DNA of 64,000 bases from Schistocerca nitens. Its lineage: Eukaryota; Arthropoda; Insecta; Orthoptera; Acrididae. The translations under genes and the position numbers were made by a program. Location of the stretch: assembly GCF_023898315.1 (NCBI RefSeq), contig NC_064617.1, forward strand, positions 713,145,202-713,209,201, given 5' to 3'. The notes beneath the pieces were generated by a model. The model was not told the DNA's origin and searched no databases. It saw nothing but the letters and a program-made list of their open reading frames with translations. Positions 42,988-54,849 of this stretch are shown piece after piece (position 1 is the stretch's first letter; each line of letters opens with the position of its first letter).

Positions 42988-44436
42988 CAGAGTGAGTCGG
43001 GTAAGATGCAACATAATTTTTGTATGGTCAACGGGTCGTGATATCGAAACGAAGTCTCTGACAAATAATACTATGGAGAGGGTGCGGCGGCGCGGTTCTT
43101 TCCGTCCCTTTACGACGAACCTACACCTACCTGTGAACATTGTCTCAGCAGATCATCAGTAGGAAAGCCGAGTGAAACCTACTGTACTTCGACGTGAACC
43201 AGGCTGCAATTAAAATCACTAATCTACTTTTCGGGAGAAACACGAAATGAAAGGTTGGACATTTTGTCCTCAGTTAATATATTCTGAAACTTAGGTGAAC
43301 AAGTATCACTGCCAAGCCCGTGCTAGTCTTAACACAGTTACAATCCCTTTCACTCACGTTAGCAAGTTTATGGTGTTGCATTTCCCGAAAACGTAATAGC
43401 TACAAAATACTAATTGTTTTTGATTGATAATGCTCGCCAAATATTAAGTCTGTCGGTACCAAATGCAGTCACAGTTTTTAGCCACCGATCTGCTCAATAC
43501 GCCACGCGGTATATATGTCTTTTTCACGTCACAAAATTCACTTAAAAATTCCGAAATTTCTACACACACATCGGAATAATCATGCCGTCACTTTCCAACA
43601 CTTTTGATGTATGAAACACTGGCTAGATCCGGCAACTTATCATTTCCATCGGAACTACTACTGCACACGTCCGATCTCTTTCATGGCTAGGCTTCGACTC
43701 CTCCCTAGAATACTCTGTCTTCTCTACCAGCAGAGAAAGGCGCGCGAAGAATACTGCTTTACCATTGGTCAGTATACTTAACAGCCAATAGCAAAACAAC
43801 ATTCTTCCGCTTCAGTCCGCGCTTTTCATCCATAACCAATCGCAAAATAGTAAACCTCATGACTGCACTTTTTACCAACGTAATTATCCAATATACTGAA
43901 GGTTTGCTTATGCATAAAGTTATTTACTATTGTTATTTATACCTGAATTAACTTTCTCTTTACCATAAACTTACTTTACAAATCTATTCTACAAAAATCC
44001 CCTTTGTCCATATCCATAAGTCTTCGAAATGTTCCCACATTAAATCCCATTACATAACTCGTTAAACAATTATCCTCATATTAACCTTAAACCACGCTCA
44101 CGCATCATTCATACTGCTAAAACACATTTATAACATTTTACATACACAAAAAGACATAATAACACTTTATGAAAATACTAGAACAGTTCATGAAAAACAT
44201 TCTATTACTTTGGTGCACTCTGGTGGGCACAATCGAAACTAAAATCACAGTCCCCCTATCCAATACTGTCCTCTATCGGCTGATACATAAACTGCGTGCG
44301 CGTCCAGTCTCGTGTCACCATCTGTCACTATCCAACACTGAGACACATCTCTCACTTCACCGCCTCCTAGACAGGATCGTTATATGGCGCTACGCCTCAA
44401 GGGGAACGTAATTTTGTTGCATATTGAGTCCTCCTG
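42988..44436. mobile_element. Candidate non-autonomous DNA transposon
   Basis: Left CAGAGTGAGTCGGGTAAGAT followed by GCAACATAATT and right AATTTTGTTGCATATTGAGT followed by CCTCCTG are imperfect inverted repeats over roughly 30 bp. TA lies on both sides (42986-42987 and 44437-44438). The 1.45-kb inside is AT-rich with no coding domain. The ends are weak enough to be chance. Confidence 0.4.
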
Positions 44437-44494
44437 TATTAACGAAGATACTAAAGCAGCAGAAACGTGCTAAAATTGAGAGGCAAGTGTTGCT

Positions 44495-44720
44495 TTTAGT
44501 GGTCTGCCCTTATGAGGCAAAACGGAGGAGCTGCTTGATTGAGAAGTAGCGGCTCCGGTCTCATCAACTGACATACGGCCGGGAGAGCGGTGTGCTGACC
44601 ACATGCCCCTCCATATCCGCAACCAGTGACGCCTGTGGGCTGAGGACGACACTGCGGCCGGCCAGTACCGCTGGACCTTCCAAGGCCAGTTCGGACGGAG
44701 GTTTTTTTTTTTATTATTGT
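44495..44720 (-). repeat. Dispersed repeat fragment
   Basis: GAGCGGTGTGCTGACCACAT, CCAGTGACGCCTGTGGGCTG and ACACTGCGGCCGGCCAGTAC belong to a common locust repeat I recognise. On the minus strand it reads RGMWSAHRSPGRMSV, a by-product also seen in other copies. No boundaries or TSD. Confidence 0.45.
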
Positions 44721-45543
44721 TAGTGGTTTCCGAATGACGGTTACATCGGGAAATACACTTGGGAGGACCTAGGACGGCAGCGGGGTGGAAGGGAGTCGAG
44801 TGATCAATATGAATATTTATAAGACAACTAATCAAAAGAATAAGAAGGCCAGAAGGGTGCCAGGGTACGGGGGCTGTGAGGGAGCGCGGGCAGTAGGAGT
44901 TGGTCTGATGCGGGCTGCCCGGCGGTGGATGGCGAGTGTGAACTCCAGCGAGAGGCTATAGCGATGTAATCAGCACGGCGGAGTACGTTGGCGGTTTGCT
45001 AGGGGTGCAGAAAGCGGACAGAACCTATCTTTGCATTGCAAGAAAGGGTGTCGAAGAAAACTCGCTGTAGTTAATTTGTGGGAGAAAGGAAGCAGTTATG
45101 TTCGTGGAGGCAACTTATTTTTCTGTTATTGTGACGAGCTTCCAAAAGTGAAGGGATGGAGTCGGGAACTACAAGAATAATGGGCTGTTGCGAAGTAAAC
45201 TCCACCAACTGGGTCTATCGAGCCCAGCTCCTTCATTGTATCAAGCCTTCCTATCGTTTATTTGGTCCATCAAAAGCTGTTAATTGAAAATGAGTACGCA
45301 GATAGATTGAAATAATTTTCCTAAGCACCCTCTGACACGCTAAGAGTTTGCTTATATTATACTCCTCTTTTCAAGAGCTTTGCACTGTCATTTAAAAGAA
45401 CGAATTTGTGTTGAAACAAGAGGATTAAACATAAAACAATATTACTTGTCCTTTGGCGCATTGTCATGTACCGAACGTTTCGTTTTGTATCTTGAACCAT
45501 TCCCGAATTACACGGCGCGTTACGTCTTATGCGACTCATCGTG

Positions 45544-45546
<3 letters not shown>
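44721..45546. other. No feature seen
   Basis: Purine-rich around 44840-45120, with no domain or transposon end recognised. Confidence 0.4.

Positions 45547-45614
<68 letters not shown>
45547..45614. repeat. (GT)n-(GA)n compound microsatellite
   Basis: About 20 GT units run directly into about 14 GA units. Translations of it give meaningless Cys-Val and Arg-Glu runs. Confidence 0.97.
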
Positions 45615-45615
<1 letters not shown>

Positions 45616-46029
45616 CTTTTCATCGGTTCATGTGCACAGAGGTACAACATTGTCCAGGAGGAATGTGTTACCAACATTTTACCACCTTTTCGGTGAGCCG
45701 CAAATATTTACAAATCCTGAATCGGTTAGGCATAAAGAACCATGGTTTCAGAATATAATTTCCACCTCGCAGAGGGTTAGAAATTTGAATGTATGTCCTA
45801 AAGTAGTTCAAATGTTTTTCCTCGACGTCTGAACACAGATCTGCAACTCATCTACTTGACATCTTCTTCTGGATAAAGACCTGCTTTAGAGTTGCTCACG
45901 CATTATGGTATTCAGCAGTCGCATTCACGTTGCTACTGCATCTTTTATAATGCCATTCACCCACCTGGTGAAAACTTTCACTTCCTAATGATTTTCTCAT
46001 TAAAACTCCTTGTCTCACTGCCATAATTC
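45615..46029. other. No feature seen
   Basis: Unrecognised AT-rich sequence between the microsatellite and a SINE. Confidence 0.4.
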
Positions 46030-46040
46030 GAAACTGTTAA

Positions 46041-46231
46041 CCGGCCGCGGTGGTCTCGCGGTTAAGGCGCTCAGTCCGGAACCGCGCGACTGCTACGGTC
46101 GCAGGTTCGAATCCTGCCTCGGGCATGGATGTGTGTGATGTCCTTAGGTTAGTTAGGTTTAAGTAGTTCTAAGTTCTAGGGGACTGATGACCACAGATGT
46201 TAAGTCCCATAGTGCTCAGAGCCATTTTTTT
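46041..46231 (+). mobile_element. SINE type A, full length
   Basis: Head CCGGCCGCGGTGGTCTCGCG lacks the usual TTCTAGG insert (reads GGTTAAGGCGC). TSD GAAACTGTTAA at 46030-46040 and 46232-46242. Confidence 0.93.
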
Positions 46232-46242
46232 GAAACTGTTAA

Positions 46243-46660
46243 TACAGATTGATTGTACACTTAATGTTTCAGATTCGTAGGAAAAGTAGTTTCGAAAAGG
46301 GTACTAGAAAAACGCTACACACCATTTTTAGTGTTCTGTTTATTTCTTTTGTTGTTCATCTGGGTTAAGCTCAACTAAATAATTATCTAGGTTGTAGTCT
46401 CGTTCTGCCACACAGTATACATCGTCCGCCTAAAATGTTCCAAAACTAATTTTATTCCTGGCGTATAAGCGACGCCAGCGCAGTAACTACATTAGCAGCT
46501 TGAACTAACACCATTACTGCAAACAACGGATGTGCATTCAGTCAGTCAGGTGTGAGCAGGCAACAACGTTAGGTAGTGGACGTACGGCCCGAGTGTCTGC
46601 GTAGCCAGAAATCGTAATGCGGAAACATCTACAAATCAGGTGTTCAAAATATCCTCCAGA
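46243..46660. other. No feature seen
   Basis: Leads into the mariner remnant. CTGGCGT...ACGCCAG near 46458 is a weak hairpin. Confidence 0.35.
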
Positions 46661-46664
46661 ATGT

Positions 46665-47005
46665 TTTGAAGGAGAGGAAAATGTGTGCAAAGTTCGTCGG
46701 CACACCTTGACTCCAGAATAAAAGTAATGAAACGCGACTTGATTGAAATGCAAAAAGCGAGCAGTTCTGTTCTGGAAAAAATCATCACAAGTGAAAAGAA
46801 TTGGTGTTATCAATACTACCCTACCACAAAACGACGAAGTGGTGAATTTCAGATGAAGAGTCAACGCTTTGACGACATAACTGATTTTGAAGCCAATGTG
46901 TCGCACGAGTTGAACAGCATCCCAAATAAGTAGTTTTCTGACAGTTTCACGTGGTTGTATGAGCGTTCTGAGCGTTGTACTCGAGTGAGTGGGAACTTAA
47001 GAAGT
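46665..47005 (+). pseudogene. Mariner transposase, internally deleted
   Basis: KMCAKFVGTP-like start, then EMQKASSSVLEKIITSEKNW and CYQYYPTTKRRSGEF match the first catalytic region (LLDKVITGDETWxxxYDPETKRQS), with GDETW changed to SEKNW. The frame then jumps to QRFDDITDFEANVSHELNSI, and past a stop to FTWLYERSERCTRVSGN, the mariner C-terminus. Blocks two and three are deleted in between. Confidence 0.7.
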
Positions 47006-48890
47006 TCTCACTCTTGAATTTCTTTGTTGTGACATAGTTCACAACCGTTTATTTGTTGTTTTCATTTCCGTGAGGGGTCTATGAGGGACCTCGCCTGCTC
47101 TCACTAGTCATCACATTTACTTGCGACGGTAATATATTCTTACCACATCCCTCATATTCTGTAACAACCTTACAGAAGGAGAACTGCAGTCCAACACCAT
47201 GACCACACAGCCACGACGGCACGATTCTTACAGTTCGCTGGGCGTTGCATATCTTGAGCTTGGAACATTCTCTGTTTCTATTTTGCTTCTTTTTTCACAG
47301 TTCAGTAACCTTCTTCCTGTTTTTATGCTTGATCTACGTTCAGTTTTTGACACTCTATTCACTGGCTCATTTTCCCACAAAATCTGATGGGGATGTGATG
47401 GGGAGTCTCTCTTGTAAGCATGACAAGCTAAGTACCCTGACCACAAAGCAGGGTCTGTTGCCCAGCATTTCGAAGAAAGTCAGATTTGTTGGACCGGTCT
47501 GTTCAAAAACCCGACTTGAGCTCCATCGACCAATTGTAGGGCAAAACATTGTTGATTGCATCTCAGAGAAGCTCATACAAAAACTAAAGAACTATTCATC
47601 ATGGTTGAGGGTGAATGGAAACAATTCCAGCATTAAGTGAATGAAACTGTGATGGAAACTCTTCCCCTGCAACTAATGTTATACGTTTGTAGCCGGACTC
47701 CGTAATTGCCAATTGTTCAACATTTCGTTGGCGTTGAGAATCTTTTATAGACAGGTACGTCTCGTTCGCAGTCGTGATTTTATTTACGGGAAGATGGCAA
47801 CACTTTACAGTGTTATTATCTAAGGCGCAGTAATTGGTATGTAGTATGTTCAGTGACTGGTGTTGATAAATGAATGAACAGTGCAGCACTACGTGTTGAC
47901 AGTATGAAATAACTGCTTTACCACGATGTATGAACAAAATACAATTGTACATTAGGGATACTTCGAACTTTTAACAGACTGGCCTTGTATTTGGAAGGAT
48001 GGAGTGTGGCGTACCACTTCTATTGTTTAGCTATCTAAATAACGAAGTCCACGTTCAGCTGCACCATCACGACTTCCGACATAGACAACGAGATATAAAA
48101 CTAAAAATACTTGTCTTTCGTTCTCTTGTATCTAGTGCACACAGACATTTCGGTGCGTGGTGGAATACAACAACTCAAAATACCTGTAAACACTACTCAT
48201 TCAGTGTGTTGTCAGAAGTGTCTGTGCAGATCACATTTCGCCACATTTTGTATAAGTGCATGTGAGGTGAAGTACTGAGCGCAAATTTGTGATAAACTGA
48301 ACGAAAGCAATGCACTGAACAGCAGCTGATTGAGACACCAACCAGGGACACGAAACAGGACGGACAATGTAAGTACAGAAATGTACATAACATCTACCCT
48401 CGAACCAGCTCTCCACAAATAGGCAATAATTTTCCCGTGGCTAGGTTGCAGATGACATGCTGTCAAAAAATCGATGAAAACGAGCAATAAAATTGATGTA
48501 TAATAATACAGTTCAGTTAGCGACGTACTGATGTGAGTGTCCAAACAAAACGAAGGAAATTGCAAATACTGTATTTCTTAGCCCTACAGCAGTTAAATGA
48601 TTACAAATGTGATATTGTACTTTACACAAAATAAAAATTTGACCCACAGAAGATGACACATTGGCGTCGAAACATGTACGGGTAAATATAAAAATACACT
48701 AATTGTGTTTGCATAGGGCTGATTTCCAAAACCACCCAGTTTCCATGGTAGCTAAACAACAATGGCTTGTGGACAAAGAGTAATTTGGTGTGGTCAAGAG
48801 GAACGGGACACACAGTATATGAATTACGTTTTTTGTTCTTAAACTGTGATAGCACGACATGTCAGTTACCTTTGTAAAAGTGATCCACGC
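47006..48890. other. No gene recognised
   Basis: ORFs of 117-131 codons on both strands (47245-47640 plus, 47599-47952 minus, 48212-48565 minus) carry no known motif. A GAAGATGACAC...GTCGAAACATG motif lies at 48648-48680. Confidence 0.35.
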
Positions 48891-48903
48891 AATAACAACA
48901 ACA

Positions 48904-48943
<40 letters not shown>
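48891..48943. repeat. (ACA)n-(CTA)n microsatellite
   Basis: A few ACA units pass into about 12 CTA units. Confidence 0.97.
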
Positions 48944-48959
48944 TTAGTAATATCTCCAA

Positions 48960-50080
48960 ATATGTCATGATCAGGGGTGCACAAGGGCCCCACGGGCTGG
49001 CGGCCTGGCGGACGAGCATGCCGTATCGCATAGCTGACGGCCCCTCGGCTGGGCCCATATCTCGCTTTTAATGAAGTGTCATGTTTGCAGGGAGGAATGC
49101 GGCGGCGCTGTGTGCCGCCCCCCCCCCCCCCACTCTGAGTGAGAGAGGGGCGGCCCGCCTCTTGAAAGCCCCTCGTGTAAGGAGCTGTCTGCCGCCTCTA
49201 TCCGCGCTGACAGTGTCCAGCGCTACGCATTACGCGGCTCAGTGTGCTCTCCGTCCCCGTCAGGGCTTTCACATGTTTCAACTCGGCCGAAAGCCACGAT
49301 GAAATGCTGCTCTGGTGGGCTCCCAACTGCTTCGCGCGGGTATGAAAACTGGGCTTTGCGTTTCTTCACGGACTCTTTGTGACACAATAATTCGCCTCTT
49401 AAGTCGAAGAATGGTTTCACCATCATGTTGTGGTGAAGCCAGTGTGTGTCCTCCCCTGCTAGCAGATTAATCAGTCTGGTGTTTGAGACCCTACAGATTT
49501 GCTAGGAATTCCAGCCGAGCCCATGTGAGACTTTCTACTGTCCCTTAGACAAAGTTTGAATTCAGATGAGAGACATATTAAATGACAGAACGTTTCAGGC
49601 CTTGAAACTCCGAATGCGCGACTGGTGATCAACATATTTAATTTCTTTATTTAATATTTTTTACAGAAGCATAGTTCACTAATTGCACAGGATATACAGT
49701 TCACTAATCATGTGTTAGAAAGAACGGAAGCCCGATTACATGGAAACAGTTAAGAATGAAAATTACTGATCAGTCGTGTCACTTCAGCAAACAAAACTCG
49801 CGAGAAGATCCAGAAAAGGAAATCATGATAGACACAAAAAGACAGAAATATGGCGTGAAAAATGAAGACCCAAATAGGAATTCGTTTCTTCACATGTCAT
49901 TTCTTCGTTACCACTTTATTCTAGAACCTATTACAGTTCAGAGACATTTAAAAAGTTCTTTGTATCAGCCTGAAACACCTGGAAATAGTGGCGTACAAAT
50001 AATACATAAAAGAAAAAAACTGTAATGTTAAATAACAACAATCAGAATAAATTGCGCCAACACAAACACTGTAAAAGCAA
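48960..50080. other. GC-rich patch with C14 run; otherwise unrecognised
   Basis: 49010-49270 is GC- and CpG-rich and contains 14 consecutive C at 49118-49131. No ORF here has a motif. 49756-50025 encodes 89 codons without known domain. Confidence 0.35.
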
Positions 50081-50411
50081 ATACACTGACGAAAAAAAAA
50101 CGCAGCACTGAAAATTGATTAATGTAGAGTAATGAAATTCCGGGAATACATTTTTGTAATAAACATTTAAGTGATTAACAATGCAAGATCACAGGTTAAT
50201 TTAAGCGCGAAATATACCATTTAAAATGTGAAATGCTAGTACATTAATAACCAGTGTAACCTCTAGAATGTTAAATGCAAGCATGCAAACATGCATGCAT
50301 TGTCTTGTACGAGTGCCGGATGTTAATTTGTGGGATGGAGTTCCACACCAGTTGCATTTGGTCAGTCAATACAGGGACGGTTAATGCTGGTTGTCGATGT
50401 CGCTGGAGTTC

Positions 50412-51221
50412 TTATCCGGCGATGTCCCGTATCTTCACAATCGGAGACAGATCTGGTGATCGAGCAGGCCAAGGCAACATGTTGACACTTCGTCTACCAT
50501 GTTGTGTTACAACAGCGGTATGTGGACGATCCTCTTGGAAAGCACGCCCTGGAACGCCGCTCATAAATTGCAGCGCAACAGGTCGAATCACCAAATTTAT
50601 GCCGGCCGGAGTGGCCGTGCGGCTCTAGGCGCTACAGTCTGGAACCGAACGACCGCTACGGTCGCAGGCTCGAATCCTGCCTCGGACATGGATGTGTGTG
50701 GTGTCCTTAGGTTAGTTAGGTTTAATTAGATCTAAGTTTTAGGCGACTGACGACCTCAGAAGTTAATTCGCATAGTGCTCAGAGCCATTTTTGGACCAAA
50801 TTGATGTACGAAATTGCAGTCGGGTTGCGTGGGATAAGCACGAGACTGCTCCTGGTGTCATGCGAAATCTCACCTCAGATCATAATTTCAGGTATAGGTC
50901 CAGTGCGGCTAGCACGCGACGGTTTGTTTTCAGGCCCTCAACTGGATTCCTCCTAACAAACACGCGGCCACCACTGGCACCGAGGCAGAACAAACTTTCA
51001 CCAAGAAACACAAGAGATCTCCACCCTGCCGTCCGATGAGCTCTTTCGTAACACCACTTACGTCGCAAATGACGGTAGTTTGGGATCAGTGGAATGTACA
51101 GTACAGAGCGCCTGGCTCGGAGCTGCCCTTCAAGTAACCGATTTGTAACATTTTGTTGTGTAACTGTGGTGCACCAGAGCAATACGCCAAACACGATGGT
51201 CTCACCTCTCGGTAGTACCAC
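50412..51221 (-). pseudogene. Tc1-like transposase, catalytic residues lost
   Basis: Minus strand: WCYERAHRTAGWRSLVFLGE then SLFCLGASGGRVFVRRNPVE, where the first catalytic aspartate of FTDESRF is Gly (FLGESLF). The SINE splits the gene before LVIRPVALQF. FQEDRPHTAVVTQHG keeps an Asp but has lost two residues of QQDNARPH. WPARSPDLSPIVKIRDIAG has lost the catalytic glutamate (normally PIEHVWD). At least two of three catalytic acids are gone. Confidence 0.8.
50601..50794 (+). mobile_element. SINE type A in Tc1
   Basis: From GCCGGCCGGAGTGGCCGTGC to CAGAGCCATTTTTGG. TSD ACCAAATTTAT / ACCAAATTGAT at 50590-50600 and 50795-50805 (one mismatch). The related element at 22607 is uninterrupted at this point, which confirms the junction. 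Confidence 0.92.
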
Positions 51222-51607
51222 CTGGCCGTCTCTAGCTCCGTCTTCTTTCGATCGTAAATTCTAATGACCACCGCTGCCGTCAGTCTTTTACATACCAGCC
51301 AAGTCTTTATGCAGTATCGCAGAGGATACATCCAGCTTCTCGTAGCCCTCTTGCATGACCTTGTCCAACCTCAGTGAGGTGTTGATGATGGCGTCTTTGT
51401 CGCCTTAAAGGTACTCTTGACTAACATCAACTCACCATGTCCAGTCTGAAAAGTAAGTAACGTTCACAACCGTTACAAAGTGTATTTAAAGCAAACCTAA
51501 TTTGCATCCCGAAATTTGAATAGAAATCATCTTTCAAATGTAGAAATACGCCTACCACTTTCATTTATGCCGCACAACTTGGTGGTGCGATTTTTTCCGC
51601 CGGTTTA

Positions 51608-52158
51608 TTTATGGCAAAGTACCTTTAAAATATAAGAACAGCATGCATTGTTAAACTGACATAGTTTTTTGGCTTTATTTATCTACAAGCACTGATCGAA
51701 AACGAGAAATATTCTAAAGTTTTCTATAGTTGTGGAGGTATTCAGGTAAAAACTGAAGGTAGGAAGAGATATAAATCCGAATAACTATGAAATATGGAAA
51801 ACAAATGTAAAAAAACGCCGTAATCTTGGTTCTAACAATAGCAATACACTAGCTGTCTGAAGTGAAAAAAATATTTAAATGGAATAGTACCTGTGAAATC
51901 ATATGCTCTTCCACGGCAGTAAACTGCATCATTGAAATAAAGGATGCTTATGGTTAACCGCAGCTCAAGATGTGTTGAACTTGCTGATCTCAAATCGGGT
52001 AGCCGGACTCGGTCACTAGTAACATGCAAAGCCCCACGGGTACTGTTTGATGAATCTTAAGACTTTGTCCAAGAGGAGTGCCCTTAACCTTTTCCATTTA
52101 ACACGCCTTGCCTCCCAGTTTCTGTCAGCAGCATAGCAGCTAAGCGACCACTTGCAAT
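51608..52158. other. No feature seen
   Basis: Unrecognised AT-rich DNA between a Tc1 element and a SINE. Confidence 0.4.
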
Positions 52159-52171
52159 TTGACATTGTTGG

Positions 52172-52362
52172 CGGAGTGGCCGAGCGGTTCTAGTCGCTAC
52201 AGTCTGTAACCGCGCGACCGCTACGGTCGCAGGTTCGAATCCTGCCTTGGGCATGGATGTGTGTGATGTCCTTAGCTTAGTTAGGTTTAAGTAGTTCTAA
52301 GTTCTAAAGGACTGATGACCTTAGCAGTTAAGTCCCATAGTGATCAGAGCCATTTGAACCAT
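52172..52362 (+). mobile_element. SINE type A, 5' end slightly short
   Basis: Starts CGGAGTGGCCGAGCGGTTCT, lacking the first GGCCGGC bases. TSD TTGACATTGTTGG / TTGACCTTGTTGG at 52159-52171 and 52363-52375 (one mismatch). Confidence 0.92.
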
Positions 52363-52375
52363 TTGACCTTGTTGG

Positions 52376-52865
52376 AAATCTGGAATATTCGATCTGACAG
52401 CGGGTAAATGTGATAACTCTAGACTGCTCTAGAACTGGCGACTAAGTTCTGGTCTGGCGCCCTTTTTGCTAGTAAATATAAGTTGCAAGTGACTGCCAGA
52501 ACATTGCCCTTCTGGGAACAACTAGCGTCATTGCAGCTATTTTACTTACATCTGGTGTTCATATGAGCATTTACTTTTGTGCCGTTACACGACTGGCTGT
52601 ATGTAGAGATTTCCTGTGGTGAAGGAATATTGAGAAAGAGGTTCCAGATTACAGAGAAAAGGCCAAAACAGAACCGACTGGTAGAGGCAACATGTTAGAT
52701 CTGCAGATCATTAAGACACACCAACTTTTTAATGCCGTTAGCGTTCAACGGGGAATCGGTGATCATTAGGCCGTTACGTCACTCAGTACGGCTGTAAATA
52801 GGCATGTAAAGAAAGGCAGGAAGAAATTTATGATAATCAGAGTGACAAGGAACAGATTTCAGATC
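52376..52865. other. No feature seen
   Basis: No domain, RNA or repeat recognised. Confidence 0.4.
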
Positions 52866-52867
52866 AC

Positions 52868-53050
52868 TTCGTGGTCTTGCGGTTAGTTGTGCTGACCCTC
52901 GAGCACAGGTCCCCGTGTCGCAGGTTTTCTCCGCTCGGCACGACGCCCAAGTCGCCGAAGTGGCGTCTTGTAACAAAACAGCCACCAGGCGCCCCATCTC
53001 CTCAGAAGGGGACTCCCGGCGATCTACGTCACGCACATTTCACTTCATCT
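52868..53050 (+). repeat. Decayed SINE of a separate tRNA-derived family
   Basis: A tRNA-like head (CGTGGTCTTGCGGTTAGTTG, decayed B box GTCGCAGGTTTTC) leads into TTTTCTCCGCTCGGC, CGCCGAAGTGGCGTC, CCACCAGGCGCCCC and GACGTCACGCACATTTCA-like sequence. This follows, with many changes, a common orthopteran SINE that I know. No TSD visible. Confidence 0.5.
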
Positions 53051-53099
53051 GAGATTACTTGAGTGGTCAACATGAAAAATTCATCTCCAGGACCGAAAA

Positions 53100-54800
53100 T
53101 GTTGGACGTCAATAGACGAAGTTCGAGAGCATACTCTAGTACGCCTTAGACAGGTATGTTCCGAGGAAAGTTGTGAAGGTTGGGAAAGACTCGCCGTGGT
53201 TCAAAGGCCGCTTTAGAAAACCTCCACGAAATTTAATCGTTGCCAAAGCCTCACATACAAACAAAAACCGATCGAAACCAAAATTAAGGTAAGGAAAGCC
53301 ATGCGTGAAGCATTCAACGAATTCGAGAGTGAAATTCTATCTACAGACTTCACACAACATTATAAGAAGTTTTGGTCATACATTAAATCAGTAAACGGAT
53401 TCAAGCCATCTGTCCACTCACACTGCAACCACATCATCACCTAAACGGGTGATGACAGAGAGAAAGCCGAAGTACTAAACGGCTTATTCCAGAACTGTGT
53501 AACAGGGAAAGCTCTTACTGTGCTTTCTCTTTGAATTCCTTACACGCACTTTAGAGTGACATCGAAAAAACTGACTACGGGCTGGAAAAGCAGCTGAAAT
53601 CGCTGAACTGAGGGAAGGCCACTGCAACTCACGGGTTACCAGTGTGATTCTTCGTAGAATGTGCGAAAGAGCTTGCTCCTCTTCTAACTGCAGTGCAACG
53701 TAGGTCGCTGGAGGAGCGGATGGTTGCTGGTGATTAGAAAAAAAACAGGTCTTTACCATTTCCAAGAACTGTCGTTCAGCACATGCACACAACAGTAGGC
53801 CTGTATCTGTGGCATCGTTCTGTTGTAGAATTTTAGAGTACGTTTTATCCTCGTGTATTATGTCGTTTATGGAGGCCCCAAAATCTCCTCTGTAGGAATC
53901 GCACGTATTCCGCAAACAATGTGAAACTCGGCTCCCTCTGTTCGTTCACGAGACCCACAAAGCCATAGATACCGGCGCCTAAATGGATGCCGTGTTTCTT
54001 GACTTCCTTAAGGCGTTCGACACAGTTCCGTAGCCGGCCAGTGTGGCCGAGCGGTTCTAGGCGCTTCAGTCTGGAACTGCGCGACCGTTACGGTCGCAGG
54101 CCCGAGTCCTGCCTCGGGCATGGATGTGTGTGATGTCCTTAGGTTAGTTAGGTTTAAGTAGTTCTACGTTCTAGAGGACTGATGACCTCAGATGTTAAGT
54201 CCCATAGTGCTCAGAGCCATTTGATTTGAACAGTTCCGTACTGGCCTCTAATGGAGACAATACGAGTCTATGGAATATATGACTATCTGTATGACTGAAC
54301 TGAAAAGTTTCTAGCAAGCAGAACACAGAATTTCCCTCTCAATGGTGACAAATCTTCCGATGTAAAAAGTAACATAGGGCGTAGGCCAAGGGAGTGTTGT
54401 AGGTCCATTGCTTTTCACAATTTTATAATTGACATAGTAGACAACATTGGAAGCTTTACGAGGCTTTTCGCGGATGATGCTGTTGTACACAGAGAAGTCG
54501 CAACCCTAGAAAATTGCAGCGAAATGGAGGAAGACCTGCCGAGGATCAACGCTTGGTACAGGTAGTGGCAGTTGATGTTCAAAACAAACAAAACCCTCAT
54601 CTGACCGCACTTGAATATTACTCGTCATCCTTACCAGATATGATTGATAGTGGGAATACAGAAGATCCAAAGAAGACCAGCGCGTGAAAGCGTCACAGAT
54701 CCTCAACCAACTTGTTTGGCAGATGCTACAAGAGGGGCATGGTTTACTGTTATAATTTCGAGAGCGTACATTCCTAGGAGAGTCAACCAATATATTGCTT
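53100..54800 (+). pseudogene. CR1/L2-type LINE, linker to post-palm, split by a SINE
   Basis: In order on the plus strand: VVKVGKDSPWFKGRFRK (linker after endonuclease), IKVRKAMREAFNEFES and YKKFWSYIKSVNGFKPS, SRPVSVASFCCRILEYV and HVFRKQCETRLPLFVHETHK (RT fingers), and MDAVFLDFLKAFDTVP (catalytic palm A) broken here by the SINE at 54033. Then LASRTQNFPLNGDKSSDVKS, decayed GVPQGSVLGPLLF, and TRLFADDAVVH (FADD box at about 54465-54495) followed by EEDLPRINAW. Many stops. Both Asp-bearing palm motifs survive. Confidence 0.82.
54033..54229 (+). mobile_element. SINE type A inside LINE palm motif
   Basis: TSD ACAGTTCCGTA at 54022-54032 and 54230-54240, perfect. Inserted right after KAFDTVP codons. 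Tail reads GAGCCATTTGATTTGA instead of GAACCATTT. Confidence 0.95.
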
Positions 54801-54849
54801 TCTCACTGGTATATTTAGAGTAAATACCATGAACGTAAAATTAGAGAGG

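Larger units (their letters stand above)
50084..51605 (-). mobile_element. Tc1-like transposon, fourth family, complete ends
   Basis: Right-hand tip on the plus strand GGTGGTGCGATTTTTTCCGC and left tip CACTGACGAAAAAAAAACGC are imperfect inverted repeats. TA lies on both sides (50082-50083 and 51606-51607). About 1.3 kb without the SINE at 50601. It is a relative of the truncated copy at 22607. Confidence 0.8.

Noticed and set aside
45357-45832. 150- and 106-codon ORFs across the GT/GA microsatellite
   Set aside because: Their openness comes from the microsatellite; residues are Cys-Val and Arg-Glu (or Thr-His and Leu-Ser) runs.
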